Shown in pieces: positions 9,748 to 19,394 of a stretch of DNA of 64,000 bases. Source of the DNA: Pontibacter fetidus. Lineage in GTDB: Bacteria > Bacteroidota > Bacteroidia > Cytophagales > Hymenobacteraceae. Made by a program: the position numbers and the translations under genes. The notes below the pieces were generated by a model. That model made no database searches and was not told the DNA's origin. It saw only the letters and a program-made list of their open reading frames with translations. Position 1 is the first letter of the stretch; each line of letters opens with the position of its first letter. Where the stretch lies: NCBI RefSeq assembly GCF_010119545.1, contig NZ_JAAEAA010000012.1:1-64000 (forward strand). The letters are read 5' to 3'.

Positions 9748-10700
9748 GTAGTCATAGAATTAGGGTATAAGATTTTATCAATTCTTAATCTAACTTTTAT
9801 ACCTATTGAATTCTTGAAAAAATAAGTGTAAAGGAATATAAGTAAAAGATTTTGTTTAAAACCTGTTGCAAGCTTAAATGAGTGAGTTAAAGATTTAATC
9901 AGCGATAATCTCATTTCTGATAATCTCAGTCTATTCAAATACCAATTCGTAACTTTAAAAGACAAAGAATATTTCTGTGAAATACTATTTAGCCATAATG
10001 CAAATAAATAATCAGCCTGAAATTTCTCATTTCTAAAAAAACCAGAATTAGATGAAATGTTTGTACCACTTAATCGCCAATAAATCTGACCATTTGGGAT
10101 TGTAACGATCTTGCTTTCTTTTGAAAAATTAATCCAAGAAGCTATATCACTTCCCCAAGCTGCCGGGAATTCTACAAAACCATTGCAGTTGTTATAAGTA
10201 GATTTTGAGAATATATATTCAACTACAGTTGAGAACCTTTTACCTGCAACATAAGCTGAGGCATATTCCCAACCTGTTTCATCAGTATAATGAATTAATT
10301 CCCCAATCTCTCTACCATCTTTATCTATCTTTCTCAGATTAAAACGGAATAAATTACTATCTGGATTTGTAACTAATGAATTATAAAAACTTTCAACGCA
10401 GTTTTTACTCATTAAGTCATCATCAGAAAATAACCATAGCCATTTCTCTCCGATTGTTAAACTTATAGATCTAGCCCAATGCTTTACTAAAGAATAACTT
10501 CCTAAATTTTCCTCGAACTTATAATATATTAAATCAATTCTATTATTAAAACCATCTACAATAGACTTTAAATTTTCCGGGCTATTATCATCACCTATAT
10601 AGACAGTAAAATTTTTACATGTTTGCTCTGATATAGAATTTAAACAATCATGCAAATACTTAGCTTTATAAGCTGGAATAACAATCGCAAGATCTTTCAA
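9723..10700 (-). CDS. Family 2 glycosyltransferase
   Basis: A 325-residue GT-A enzyme. LAIVIPAYKAKYLHDCLNSI is the N-terminal GT2 unit, VYIGDDNSPENL supplies the first Asp cluster, and WLWLFSDDDLMSKNC the DDD metal-binding motif. The C-terminal 80 residues are basic and hydrophobic, likely a peripheral membrane contact. Very AT-rich, like the methyltransferase and GT17-like genes upstream, in contrast to the respiratory genes of this window. The linkage formed is unknown. Confidence 0.85.
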   Translation of the reverse strand: MKDLAIVIPAYKAKYLHDCLNSISEQTCKNFTVYIGDDNSPENLKSIVDGFNNRIDLIYYKFEENLGSYSLVKHWARSISLTIGEKWLWLFSDDDLMSKNCVESFYNSLVTNPDSNLFRFNLRKIDKDGREIGELIHYTDETGWEYASAYVAGKRFSTVVEYIFSKSTYNNCNGFVEFPAAWGSDIASWINFSKESKIVTIPNGQIYWRLSGTNISSNSGFFRNEKFQADYLFALWLNSISQKYSLSFKVTNWYLNRLRLSEMRLSLIKSLTHSFKLATGFKQNLLLIFLYTYFFKNSIGIKVRLRIDKILYPNSMTTCLKKFYL

Positions 10701-10713
10701 AACCTTCTATTTT

Positions 10714-11376
10714 TTATATAATTGGTGTAGCCAAAATTGCAAATTGTAAATATTTCATCTCCTCATACCTATTCGCAGTTAGGAAATTTAAAATTCGTAA
10801 TTTAGAATTCATGTGAGGATTTATACCATTAATAGTTATGACTTTATACCCACATTCCTCAAACATTCTAATTATACTTTTTTTAGTAAAAAACCGGAGG
10901 TGGGTTTTATCTAATATACCCTCATTTTCATATTTCCAATCTTTATTTATCACTACAGAATATAATGTAGTAAAATGTAAAATATTTGGAATTGAACAAA
11001 AGATGAACCCGTCTTTTGTAATGTTTTCTTTTATCTTTTTTAAAATGCATTCTGGATCTATAAGATGTTCGAGCACATCATTAAAAAAAACACAGTCAAA
11101 ATAGCATTTTGGTAATTCATTTATCGCTTCTTCTATTCCTGAATTGATTACTTTAAATAGTTTACTCTTAGCTTCATTTGCTGAAAAATAATTTGGCTCA
11201 ACTCCCCATACTTCTTCAATATTAAATACATTCTTAATGTTATAACTAAAAGAACCATTAGAGCAGCCTATATCAACACTTCTGTTAATTCCTTCTGGTA
11301 TAAAAGGATATAATTCTACCCTTTTATGAGAATAATATGATTCTGGTTTATTTATATATTCCTCTTTTAATTCCAT
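10714..11376 (-). CDS. Class I SAM-dependent methyltransferase
   Basis: A 220-residue methyltransferase. SVDIGCSNGSFSYNI is the glycine-rich SAM-binding motif I, VFFNDVLEHLIDPE resembles motif II with the acidic and EH residues of this class, and GFIFCSIPNILHF is motif III. It may methylate a sugar or the chain end, and a chain-terminating methyl group is known to couple to Wzt-type export in some ABC-dependent O-antigens. Adjacency to wzt in the same operon fits that idea but does not prove it. It overlaps the gene upstream by 29 bp. Confidence 0.85.
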   Translation of the reverse strand: MELKEEYINKPESYYSHKRVELYPFIPEGINRSVDIGCSNGSFSYNIKNVFNIEEVWGVEPNYFSANEAKSKLFKVINSGIEEAINELPKCYFDCVFFNDVLEHLIDPECILKKIKENITKDGFIFCSIPNILHFTTLYSVVINKDWKYENEGILDKTHLRFFTKKSIIRMFEECGYKVITINGINPHMNSKLRILNFLTANRYEEMKYLQFAILATPII

Positions 11377-12301
11377 ATTTCATTTTATTTAAGTTTACTT
11401 TAAGTATGTTTAATAACATTTTATTTAAAGTATAAGGTATATTTCTAATGAGCGGTAATGTTTTTATCCTAAACCTGAAAATTATATTTATGGGATTAAA
11501 TCTAGTAAATAAACTTGGCCTAAATACCAAATTATTTAATTCAGAAGTTAGAATGAAAGGTTTTAATTCAGCGTAATCCTCACTGGATTTAAACGAATAA
11601 TTTATCTCATATCTTTCATATAAATCTATACCGTTTTGAATACACCTTAATATCCTTGATTTATCCAGATAATATAAATTATTAAATTCTTGATGTGAAA
11701 AAGATTCTATTTTTTCGATAAACTTATCTAAATTAAAACCAAACAAATAACTAAAATGCCAACCTGTTTTGCAATCAGAAGTACATAGAACAGTTTGAGT
11801 TATTGATTTGTAATAACTTTTGCGGTCGCCAATGGGTATATTTTTAATGTCTCTATAGTTTGCAGCTAAGTTAACTTTATAACTACAGTTTGATTTCAAA
11901 TTAATAAAATAATAATAAACAGGAAGCTCAATCAATATTGGTAATTTAAAACAAGCATCTCTTAAAATTGTAGGCAGGTTCAAAATTTCGTCAACATCAG
12001 ACAAAAATATTATATCATTAGGGTGACATTCTTTTAAACCTTCTTTTATATAATTTCTTTGAAAATATTCATATTCCCAGCTAGGTAAGTTGGGCATTAG
12101 AGGTGCTTCTAAATAAATTATCTTATCTTTAAACTTATTAAATCTACTTCTATTTTCATAAAAGAAAAGTGGTTTAGAATTGCCAGAAAGTGTTCTTTTG
12201 GATTCAACTAGAACAAAATAATCTACATGGTTTTCTAAGAAATTTAATCTCAATTCAAGAAGATCTAACTCAGAATTAAAAATAAAACAATCGTATATCA
12301 T
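11348..12301 (-). CDS. GT17-like glycosyltransferase
   Basis: A 317-residue protein resembling the GT17 family (beta-1,4-N-acetylglucosaminyltransferase type): it begins IYDCFIFNSELDLLELRL, then has YFVLVESKRTLSG and a central DIIFLSDVDEI segment whose DVDE is the likely metal site. The family is widespread in bacterial surface glycan loci. It overlaps wzt by 4 bp (ATGA) and the methyltransferase by 29 bp, so it is in the same transcript. GC is about 30 percent. The sugar transferred is not known. Confidence 0.8.
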   Translation of the reverse strand: MIYDCFIFNSELDLLELRLNFLENHVDYFVLVESKRTLSGNSKPLFFYENRSRFNKFKDKIIYLEAPLMPNLPSWEYEYFQRNYIKEGLKECHPNDIIFLSDVDEILNLPTILRDACFKLPILIELPVYYYFINLKSNCSYKVNLAANYRDIKNIPIGDRKSYYKSITQTVLCTSDCKTGWHFSYLFGFNLDKFIEKIESFSHQEFNNLYYLDKSRILRCIQNGIDLYERYEINYSFKSSEDYAELKPFILTSELNNLVFRPSLFTRFNPINIIFRFRIKTLPLIRNIPYTLNKMLLNILKVNLNKMKYGIKRGIYK

Positions 12302-13569
12302 GTTAAAGAAATTATATTCCAGTTTGCTTCAGTAAATAATTTAACATGTTGAGGAAAACCACCTGGCCTTTTAACCTTATTAGAGTTCAACACAGAAAAA
12401 GACAAAATATCATGTATTCCATGGAGAAGAATTCCATTATCCATTATAAATACATCAATCCAATAAAGTCCAGGGCTAAAATCAATACTTGTCAAATTAA
12501 ATACCATTTCTATAACCTCACCCTCATTTAAAGAAAATGTCCTACCTGAATCTAGGCTAGTGATATGACTTATTAGTTCTCCAAAATTATTCTTGAAGTT
12601 AATCCCTATCTCTATATTTTGAGCTGAATGATTTGCTTGGATTTTTAACTTAAATTCTGCGGGATATCCTATTAAAAATTCATTTGAAGATTTATTAGTA
12701 TAATTAGTATATAATTCAATATTTAATAATTCAATATTTAAATTACCCTTTATTTGGCTCTCCAAAACCATAGTACTTGTTAGAGTAGTATAATGATCTA
12801 AAACTTGTTCAATAGGACCTTCTGATATGGATTGACCGTTACTTAATAGTAAACCTTTATTGCATAATTGATAAATAGCGGCCATATTATGGCTAACAAA
12901 TAAAACAGTACGACCTTCTTTAGTACTTACATCCTGCATCTTACCAATAGCCTTTTTCTGAAACTCAGTATCACCTACAGCTAATACCTCATCAACAATC
13001 AAAATCTCAGGATCAAGATGTGCTGCTACTGCAAATGCAAGTCTTACTCGCATACCAGAAGAATAACGCTTTACAGGTGTGTCAATATACCGCTCTGTAC
13101 CAGAAAAAGCTACTATCTCATCAAACTTAGTGCGTATCTCAGATTTGGTCATACCCAAAATAGCTCCATTTAAAAATATGTTTTCACGTCCTGTCAGATC
13201 TTCATGAAAACCAGTACCTACCTCTAAAAGTGAAGCAATACGGCCTTTTGCTTTGATTGTTCCTGTAGTTGGTGCAGTAACTCTTGATAGTAGTTTAAGA
13301 AGTGTTGATTTACCAGCGCCATTTTTCCCTATTATACCTAATACCTCCCCCTGTTTAACTTCAAAGTTAATATCGCGAAGTGCCCAAGTATACTTACTTA
13401 TAGCTTTAGTAGATCTGTCGTTTACTTCACCAATTTTAAGGTATGGGTCTTCCTTACCACGCACTTTATGCCACCAACGGTTCAAATCATGAGAGATAGT
13501 ACCTGTACCTAACTCTCCTAACCTGTATTGCTTTGACAGGTTCTCTACTTTAATAACAGTATCGCTCAT
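12298..13569 (-). CDS. wzt: ABC polysaccharide exporter ATPase, Wzt-like, with C-terminal glycan-binding domain
   Basis: ATPase of an ABC-2 exporter that moves lipid-linked polysaccharide across the cytoplasmic membrane. Residues 1-260 form the nucleotide-binding domain: Walker A GKNGAGKST, signature YSSGMRVRLAFA, Walker B ILIVDEVLAVGD, H-loop FVSHN. An early insertion (HKVRGKEDPYLKIGEV) is typical of the TagH/Wzt type. Residues about 270-423 match a Wzt C-terminal beta-sandwich that binds the glycan's non-reducing end in characterised systems. Base composition falls sharply in the part encoding that domain (11 G/C in 12661-12720 against 24 in 13081-13140). The permease ends 4 bp upstream. 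Confidence 0.93.
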   Translation of the reverse strand: MSDTVIKVENLSKQYRLGELGTGTISHDLNRWWHKVRGKEDPYLKIGEVNDRSTKAISKYTWALRDINFEVKQGEVLGIIGKNGAGKSTLLKLLSRVTAPTTGTIKAKGRIASLLEVGTGFHEDLTGRENIFLNGAILGMTKSEIRTKFDEIVAFSGTERYIDTPVKRYSSGMRVRLAFAVAAHLDPEILIVDEVLAVGDTEFQKKAIGKMQDVSTKEGRTVLFVSHNMAAIYQLCNKGLLLSNGQSISEGPIEQVLDHYTTLTSTMVLESQIKGNLNIELLNIELYTNYTNKSSNEFLIGYPAEFKLKIQANHSAQNIEIGINFKNNFGELISHITSLDSGRTFSLNEGEVIEMVFNLTSIDFSPGLYWIDVFIMDNGILLHGIHDILSFSVLNSNKVKRPGGFPQHVKLFTEANWNIISLT

Positions 13570-13573
13570 AAGG

Positions 13574-14428
13574 TTAAACTGTATCCATAAATGATTTCTC
13601 TACTTTATTAAACACTACAATACCTAGTGCTAACACAACGAAAGCAAATAAAGTAGAATACCCTAAATACATCCAGTTAAAAGAACCCTCTCCAACAAAA
13701 GCATAACGGAAAGTTTCGATGATGCTTGTCATAGGGTTGGCTAAAATAAAAGGCTTATATTTTTCAGGAAGCGTTGAAAGCGGATAAATTACAGGAGAGG
13801 CATACATAGCCAACTGCACACCGAATGTTATCAGGAATTTGAGGTCGCGATACTTGGTGGTCATGGCGGAAATCAGCATGCCAAACCCTAAACCTAAAGC
13901 CGCCATAAGGATGATCAGGAAAGGCACCAGCACCATTGCCCAGGTTGGTTGCACATCTGCACCAGTAAACATGAAATAGGACAGCAATGCCAGGAACAAG
14001 ATAAACTGTACGCCAAACTTCAGCAGGTTAGATACTACTATAGATAAGGGTATGATCAGCCTTGGGAAATATACCTTACCAAAAATATTGGCATTCTGGA
14101 TGAATGTATTGGAAGTTGTAGTAAGACATTCAGAAAAGTAATTCCAGCCAACTATACCCGCCATATAAAACAATGGTCCGGGTATACCGTCGGTGGAGAT
14201 ACCAGCTATGTTACCAAAAACGATCGTGAAGGTAATTGTTGTAAAAAGCGGCTGCAGGAAAAACCAGATCGGCCCCAGAATGGTTTGCTTGTAAACCGCT
14301 ACAAAATCGCGACGTACAAACATCTGTAACAAATCCCGGTAGCGCCAGACTTCCTTTAGTTGTAAATCAAAAAGACCTGAGCTTGGCTTTATGACCAGGG
14401 TCCAGTCTTCGTCTTGTTCTTTCATCAA
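13574..14428 (-). CDS. wzm: ABC-2 polysaccharide export permease, Wzm-like
   Basis: Membrane half of the exporter, 284 residues. An N-terminal amphipathic stretch with YRDLLQMFVRRDF precedes six hydrophobic spans, for example IWFFLQPLFTTITFTIVFG, FILFLALLSYFMF and MVLVPFLIILMAALGLGFGM. MTTKYRDLKFLITFGVQL is the conserved cytoplasmic loop of ABC-2 exporters. Length is typical. It is the first gene of the AT-rich export operon; 264 bp lacking genes separate it from gmd. GC rises here towards the window average. Confidence 0.93.
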   Translation of the reverse strand: MMKEQDEDWTLVIKPSSGLFDLQLKEVWRYRDLLQMFVRRDFVAVYKQTILGPIWFFLQPLFTTITFTIVFGNIAGISTDGIPGPLFYMAGIVGWNYFSECLTTTSNTFIQNANIFGKVYFPRLIIPLSIVVSNLLKFGVQFILFLALLSYFMFTGADVQPTWAMVLVPFLIILMAALGLGFGMLISAMTTKYRDLKFLITFGVQLAMYASPVIYPLSTLPEKYKPFILANPMTSIIETFRYAFVGEGSFNWMYLGYSTLFAFVVLALGIVVFNKVEKSFMDTV

Positions 14429-14542
14429 AAAAGGTGGTATTCGGTTTCGTTAAAATTACCCTAAAATGAGTATAAATTTAATCATTCCTTTTGGGTAATT
14501 AGTAATGTAACGCACAAATCATTTGCGCTATTATAAGCAGAA

Positions 14543-14622
14543 AACCCACCCCTACCCCTCCCAGGAGGGGAATTGTACAGTTTAGCGTAACTCCCAACAG
14601 ATGGAAAGGTAAAGGTGGATTT
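14543..14622. repeat. Degenerate inverted-repeat element (MITE/REP-like)
   Basis: An 80-bp element in the wzm-gmd gap. The left arm runs AACCCACCCCTACCCCTCC and contains a tight CCCCTCC-CA-GGAGGGG hairpin at 14555-14570. The right arm (14603-14622, GGAAAGGTAAAGGTGGATT) matches the reverse complement of the left arm except at G-to-A differences. This suggests a decayed small mobile or REP-type repeat rather than a terminator. Only one copy was noticed in the window. Confidence 0.5.
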
Positions 14623-14692
14623 GTATAATTATATTAAATGCAAATTAAAACGCTTACAGGTCTTAAAGATGCAAAGAGGTGTATATACCTGA

Positions 14693-15805
14693 TTACTCGT
14701 GGTAGTTAAGCACGCGGTGGCCGCCTTCCATCAGGTACGTATCACGCTTAAAGAGCTCCATGTCGGCCTGCATCATGTCTTTTACCAGGGCAGCAAGGTC
14801 GTATTTTGGTTCCCAGCCCAGTTTGGTCTTAGACTTTGTTGCATCACCAATTAGAAGCTCCACTTCAGTTGGTCTGAAATAATTAGGGTCTACACAAACA
14901 ACTTCCTTACCAATCTCCAGTTGGTACTCTGGGTTATTGCAGGCAGCAACATAGCCTTTTTCGTCAATACCTTCGCCTTTATACTCAATTTCGATGCCAA
15001 CTTCAGCAAACGACATTTTCACGAAATCGCGTACGGTCGTTGTTACGCCTGTTGCAATAACAAAGTCCTCTGGTATGTCCTGCTGCAGAATGCGCCACAT
15101 GGCTTCCACATAATCTTTAGCATGGCCCCAGTCGCGTTTGGCATCCATGTTACCAAGGTATAGTTTGTCCTGTAGTTTAAGGGCAATACGGGATGCGGCT
15201 CTTGTTATTTTACGTGTTACAAAAGTCTCGCCTCTTAGCGGTGATTCGTGGTTGAACAGAATACCGTTGCAGGCAAACATATTATAAGCTTCTCTATAGT
15301 TTACAGTTATCCAGTAAGCATACAGTTTAGCTACGGCATATGGAGAACGCGGGTAGAAAGGCGTTGTCTCGGACTGAGGAACAGCCTGCACCAGGCCATA
15401 AAGTTCAGACGTAGATGCCTGGTAAATTCTCGTTTTCTCGGTTAAGCCTAATATCCTGATTGCTTCCAGGATTCTTAGTGTTCCTATTCCGTCAGCATTT
15501 GCAGTGTACTCAGGCGTATCGAAACTTACCTTCACATGACTCATGGCTGCAAGGTTATAGATCTCATCAGGCTGTGTTTCCTGAATAATGCGGATGATGT
15601 TGGTTGAATCGGTCAGGTCACCGTAATGCAGTTTAAAGTTTATATTCTTTTCGTGCGGGTCCTGGTACAAGTGATCGATACGATCAGTGTTAAACATAGA
15701 GCTACGACGTTTTAAGCCGTGAACTTTATATCCTTTGCTTAATAATAATTCGGCTAAATATGCTCCGTCTTGTCCGGTTACACCGGTTATAAGGGCTGTC
15801 TTCAT
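14693..15805 (-). CDS. gmd: GDP-mannose 4,6-dehydratase
   Basis: First enzyme of GDP-L-fucose synthesis: GDP-D-mannose to GDP-4-keto-6-deoxymannose. An extended SDR of 370 residues, the usual length. [19 protein letters not shown] is the NADP-binding fingerprint, ASTSELYG holds the Thr/Ser and Glu of the active site, and [12 protein letters not shown] the YxxxK pair. [15 protein letters not shown] is a Gmd-specific signature. Fcl lies 108 bp upstream, so the two genes supply GDP-fucose (or, with another reductase, GDP-rhamnose) to the transferases of this locus. Confidence 0.97.
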   Translation of the reverse strand: MKTALITGVTGQDGAYLAELLLSKGYKVHGLKRRSSMFNTDRIDHLYQDPHEKNINFKLHYGDLTDSTNIIRIIQETQPDEIYNLAAMSHVKVSFDTPEYTANADGIGTLRILEAIRILGLTEKTRIYQASTSELYGLVQAVPQSETTPFYPRSPYAVAKLYAYWITVNYREAYNMFACNGILFNHESPLRGETFVTRKITRAASRIALKLQDKLYLGNMDAKRDWGHAKDYVEAMWRILQQDIPEDFVIATGVTTTVRDFVKMSFAEVGIEIEYKGEGIDEKGYVAACNNPEYQLEIGKEVVCVDPNYFRPTEVELLIGDATKSKTKLGWEPKYDLAALVKDMMQADMELFKRDTYLMEGGHRVLNYHE

Positions 15806-15913
15806 TATATTTGATTATGTAAAATAGGGATAAGTATATCTAAGATGCTCTATACTTATACTTAAGGTAAAGGTTTTATACTTAAATTATATTTAATACA
15901 ATACTTTATTGAA

Positions 15914-16858
15914 TTAAAGGATTTCGTGTGTTGCATGCTTTTCTTTAAAGTCCTGGTAAGCGAGTTGTACACCCTCATGCAGGTCAACTTTATGCTTAAA
16001 CCCTGTGTTATGTAACTTGCTTACGTCCATTAATTTACGGGGTGTGCCATCCGGCTTGGAGGTATCGAAAACCAGTTCACCCGCAAAACCGGTAACTTCT
16101 TTTACTAGTAGTGCCAGGTCTTTTATAGAGATATCCTCCCCTGTACCTATGTTAACTAACTCTTTTTCATTGTAGTGCTCCATCAGGTAAAGGCATGCTT
16201 CTGCTAGGTCATCTGCAAACAGAAACTCACGCTTAGGAGTGCCTGTTCCCCAGACAACTACTTCTTTCGCACCGCATTCTTTGGCATCATGGAACTTACG
16301 GATCAGGGCCGGTAACACATGAGAGTTATTCAGATCATAGTTATCATTGTAACCATATAAGTTAGTAGGCATTACACTTATAAAATTACAACCATATTGG
16401 TCACGGTAAGCCTCACACAGTTTTATGCCTGCAATCTTGGCTATGGCATAAGGTTCATTGGTTTGTTCCAGGGGACCGGTTAACAAATAGTCTTCTTTAA
16501 GAGGCTGCGGAGCTAACTTAGGATAAATGCAGGATGAACCCAGGAACATAAGCTTTTTAACCTGATTTATGTACGCTGAATGAATGATATTGGCTTCAAT
16601 CATCAGGTTATCATACAGGAAATCGGCACGGTAAGTATTATTTGCATGAATGCCTCCTACTTTTGCAGCGGCCAGAAAAACATAATCAGGTTTTTCGTCC
16701 GCAAAAAAAGAAGCTACTGCATTCTGGTCTCTTAAATCTAGTTCAGATGATGTTTTAGTTAACAGATTTGTATAGCCATTTGCCTGTAGTTTTCGGCAGA
16801 TAGCCGAACCTACCATGCCCCTGTGACCGGCTAGGTAGATCTTTGCGTTTTTTTCCAT
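15914..16858 (-). CDS. fcl: GDP-L-fucose synthase
   Basis: Epimerase/reductase converting GDP-4-keto-6-deoxymannose to GDP-L-fucose. 314 residues, full length. [17 protein letters not shown] binds NADP(H), [15 protein letters not shown] carries the active-site Ser and Cys, and [15 protein letters not shown] the YxxxK pair; [12 protein letters not shown] is characteristic of the family. It pairs with gmd downstream. About 125 bp of AT-rich DNA separate it from the autokinase gene. Confidence 0.97.
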   Translation of the reverse strand: MEKNAKIYLAGHRGMVGSAICRKLQANGYTNLLTKTSSELDLRDQNAVASFFADEKPDYVFLAAAKVGGIHANNTYRADFLYDNLMIEANIIHSAYINQVKKLMFLGSSCIYPKLAPQPLKEDYLLTGPLEQTNEPYAIAKIAGIKLCEAYRDQYGCNFISVMPTNLYGYNDNYDLNNSHVLPALIRKFHDAKECGAKEVVVWGTGTPKREFLFADDLAEACLYLMEHYNEKELVNIGTGEDISIKDLALLVKEVTGFAGELVFDTSKPDGTPRKLMDVSKLHNTGFKHKVDLHEGVQLAYQDFKEKHATHEIL

Positions 16859-16983
16859 ATTAAGGATGATAATGTTACTTGCTAAAGAAGTAAATTAAGA
16901 AATATTGAAAATTGTATGATACTTGCTCTTTTTGGTTTCTCCTTACGGTGAATAAGGCAAATTGGTGGTATCAAAAATATAAT

Positions 16984-19362
16984 TTAAAATCTAAACCGTT
17001 TCCACCAAGGCTGATGTTCCATATCATCAGCATAGTATCCATAACCGTAGCCATAGCCGTAGCCATACCCGTAATTTAATTTACGATAATCAACATCGTT
17101 AAACAGAATGGCTGTATTCTGGATCTTCCCTGACACGTATTGCTGCTGAATATTGGTTAAGAATGACTTTAACGTGTAATTCTGACGCACCATATAAATA
17201 TTAGCATCAGCCTGTTGCATTAACTCTAAGCCATCGGATAGTATACCAACGGGCGGCGTATCAATAATAATATAATCGAACTCTTGCCGGAGTTTTAGAA
17301 GCAGTTCATCCATTCGCTTATTCAATAGTAATTCTGATGGGTTCGGAGGTATATCTCCGGAAGGTAGAATAGATAAATGCTCCTGGATGGTCTGATGGAT
17401 TATTTCATCTAAACCAGCAAAGCCAGCTAAAAAATTACTTAAACCAACCCTGCTGGTAACACCATAATCCGTGTTATTATTTGGCTTACGCATATCTGCA
17501 TTAATGAGCAAAGTACGCTCCCCGGAGATTGCGAAAATATACGCCAAGTTTTTTGCTGAAAAAGTTTTGCCTTCACCACTGATAGAAGAAGTAATAACGA
17601 ATATCTTGCCGCTCTCATTATCCGCATTTAACATAAAGCGCAAATTGGACCTAACTGTACGGAAAGCTTCGGCTAATGCAGATTTAGGGCTTTGATCGAT
17701 CAGGCTGGAACTACCTTTTTTGTTATGTCCCACCATCCCGAGTACAGGGAGAGCAGTAAATTTTTTAATATCTTCAACAGTACTGATTTTATTATTAAAA
17801 AAGTCTTTTCCAAATATGAATGCCAGCGGAATAGCCAGGCCTAACAGCAACGCTGTAGTATAGTTTTTAGAACTTGTTGGAGCAATCTGAGCAGAAACCT
17901 GCGCTTCGGTTAAGATAGTAACATCAGACGTATTGGCAGCTTTAGCTATACCTGCTTCTGCACGTTTTTCCATTAGAAAAACATACAGGTTTTCGCTGAG
18001 GCTATATAAACGCTGGATGTTAATTAATTTTCTTTCAGCAGTTGGTAATTTTTGTAATTGCCCGGAAGCATCTGAAATACGCTTGTTTAATTCATTTAAA
18101 GCAATATTATTTGCTGATTCTATACTTCTTATATTTTCAAGAAGATTTGACCTCAGTTCTGCTAATTGCCGCTGTTTTAATTTTAATTCATTTGACAAAA
18201 TGGGATTGGCCTGGTTCTCATTCTTCCTTAAAACTTCAATATCAGACTGGATTTTAACAAATTCCCCGATCAGTTGGTTGAGAACGGGGTCATTTATTCC
18301 AAAGTTTGAAGGAACAACTATATTTTCTTCTTTTGAATCGTTCCTTAAATACCGTTTTAAGTAATTATAATATCTGTCATTAACCAGTAGAACTGCCTTT
18401 TCCTTTTCAAGATCCTGAATATTTCCGGCAATCTTACCTCCTTCACTACTTAGACTCAGCCTTGAGTTATCTTTTTTAAAGGTCTCCAGCCTGCTTTCAA
18501 TAAAGTAAAGGGAATCACTTATTTGTTGTAGTTGCTCATCAATAAAACTGAGCGTATTAATTGCATTTGTATTTTTAATATTAAGATTATGCTCAACATA
18601 CGTTTGCATGTGAGCATTAAGAAAATCTTTTTCCTTTTCAGGTGTAGTACCCGAAAGTTTTAAAACAAGAGCAGAAGCGCCGCCAGGCATTTCTGATACA
18701 TTTAATGCAGACGCATAATAATTAGCTAATTCTTCAGGCTGATTAATTCTGAATAATAACTCGTTTGGTTCCTCTGTTGGAATATTGTTCTTTATAATAG
18801 CTGTAAAGGTAAAACCATTTACAGTATATGTAGATCCGGATAGAAACTGTTTAGCACTAAACTGATTATTCCAGGCTAGATCCTCCGTCTGTAGCTCATA
18901 TTTATTATTATCTAATGGTATAAATCTAAAGAGAACACCATAGGGAATATTTATTGAAGAGGAATCAAAAGTTACGGAGAAAGGTGAAGCGCCCTTATAC
19001 GCTTCCGATAGTTTGATATTCCCTTGTTGGTAATGTGTTACATCAAAGTCTAACTTTTGAAGCGTTTGTTTTACCAAAGCCTTTGTTTTTATCAGGATTG
19101 ACTCATTGGAAAGCTCCTGTGAACCCTGAAATACGTCAGCTCCATACAATAATGCAGCTGCAGAAGCTCCCTGATCTACAGGTTTAACCACCATTACAGA
19201 GGATTTCACTTCATATAATGGAATGGTGTACCTATTTATCAAAAAAGCAATCGAAATTGCAATCAAAACAGATGCTAATATCCAATACCAATACTGCAAA
19301 GCTTTTGCAAGTAGCTTCTGAATATCAAAACCTGCATCCTGAGGATTTACTTTATTTTCCAA
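16984..19362 (-). CDS. Wzc-like polysaccharide co-polymerase and tyrosine autokinase
   Basis: An inner-membrane protein of 792 residues. TM1 is near residues 33-53 (WILASVLIAISIAFLI), followed by a large periplasmic Wzz-type region with coiled coil (about 270-480) and TM2 near 503-520. The cytosolic BY-kinase domain has Walker A SISGEGKT (about 595), Walker A' LLINADMRKP and Walker B YIIIDTPP. The C-terminus is a run of alternating Tyr-Gly (17045-17085 of DNA), the expected autophosphorylation cluster. In characterised systems phosphorylation cycles control chain length and export through Wza; the Wza-like gene is 32 bp upstream. Confidence 0.94.
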   Translation of the reverse strand: MENKVNPQDAGFDIQKLLAKALQYWYWILASVLIAISIAFLINRYTIPLYEVKSSVMVVKPVDQGASAAALLYGADVFQGSQELSNESILIKTKALVKQTLQKLDFDVTHYQQGNIKLSEAYKGASPFSVTFDSSSINIPYGVLFRFIPLDNNKYELQTEDLAWNNQFSAKQFLSGSTYTVNGFTFTAIIKNNIPTEEPNELLFRINQPEELANYYASALNVSEMPGGASALVLKLSGTTPEKEKDFLNAHMQTYVEHNLNIKNTNAINTLSFIDEQLQQISDSLYFIESRLETFKKDNSRLSLSSEGGKIAGNIQDLEKEKAVLLVNDRYYNYLKRYLRNDSKEENIVVPSNFGINDPVLNQLIGEFVKIQSDIEVLRKNENQANPILSNELKLKQRQLAELRSNLLENIRSIESANNIALNELNKRISDASGQLQKLPTAERKLINIQRLYSLSENLYVFLMEKRAEAGIAKAANTSDVTILTEAQVSAQIAPTSSKNYTTALLLGLAIPLAFIFGKDFFNNKISTVEDIKKFTALPVLGMVGHNKKGSSSLIDQSPKSALAEAFRTVRSNLRFMLNADNESGKIFVITSSISGEGKTFSAKNLAYIFAISGERTLLINADMRKPNNNTDYGVTSRVGLSNFLAGFAGLDEIIHQTIQEHLSILPSGDIPPNPSELLLNKRMDELLLKLRQEFDYIIIDTPPVGILSDGLELMQQADANIYMVRQNYTLKSFLTNIQQQYVSGKIQNTAILFNDVDYRKLNYGYGYGYGYGYGYYADDMEHQPWWKRFRF
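17045..17088. repeat. In-frame hexanucleotide repeat encoding the Tyr-Gly tail
   Basis: The DNA alternates CCGTAG and CCATAG-type hexamers, encoding repeated Tyr-Gly. Gain or loss of a unit would keep the frame, so the number of C-terminal tyrosines could change by slippage without inactivating the kinase. Confidence 0.7.
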
Positions 19363-19394
19363 GTGAAATAGTAGCTTAGGCTGCTTATAATATT

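Noticed and set aside
14543-14622. Rho-independent terminator for gmd or wzm
   Set aside because: No T-run follows on either strand, and the outer arms extend well beyond a terminator stem.
17933-18364. Plus-strand open frame inside the autokinase gene
   Set aside because: Antisense to the coiled-coil region of a clear gene; low-complexity translation.
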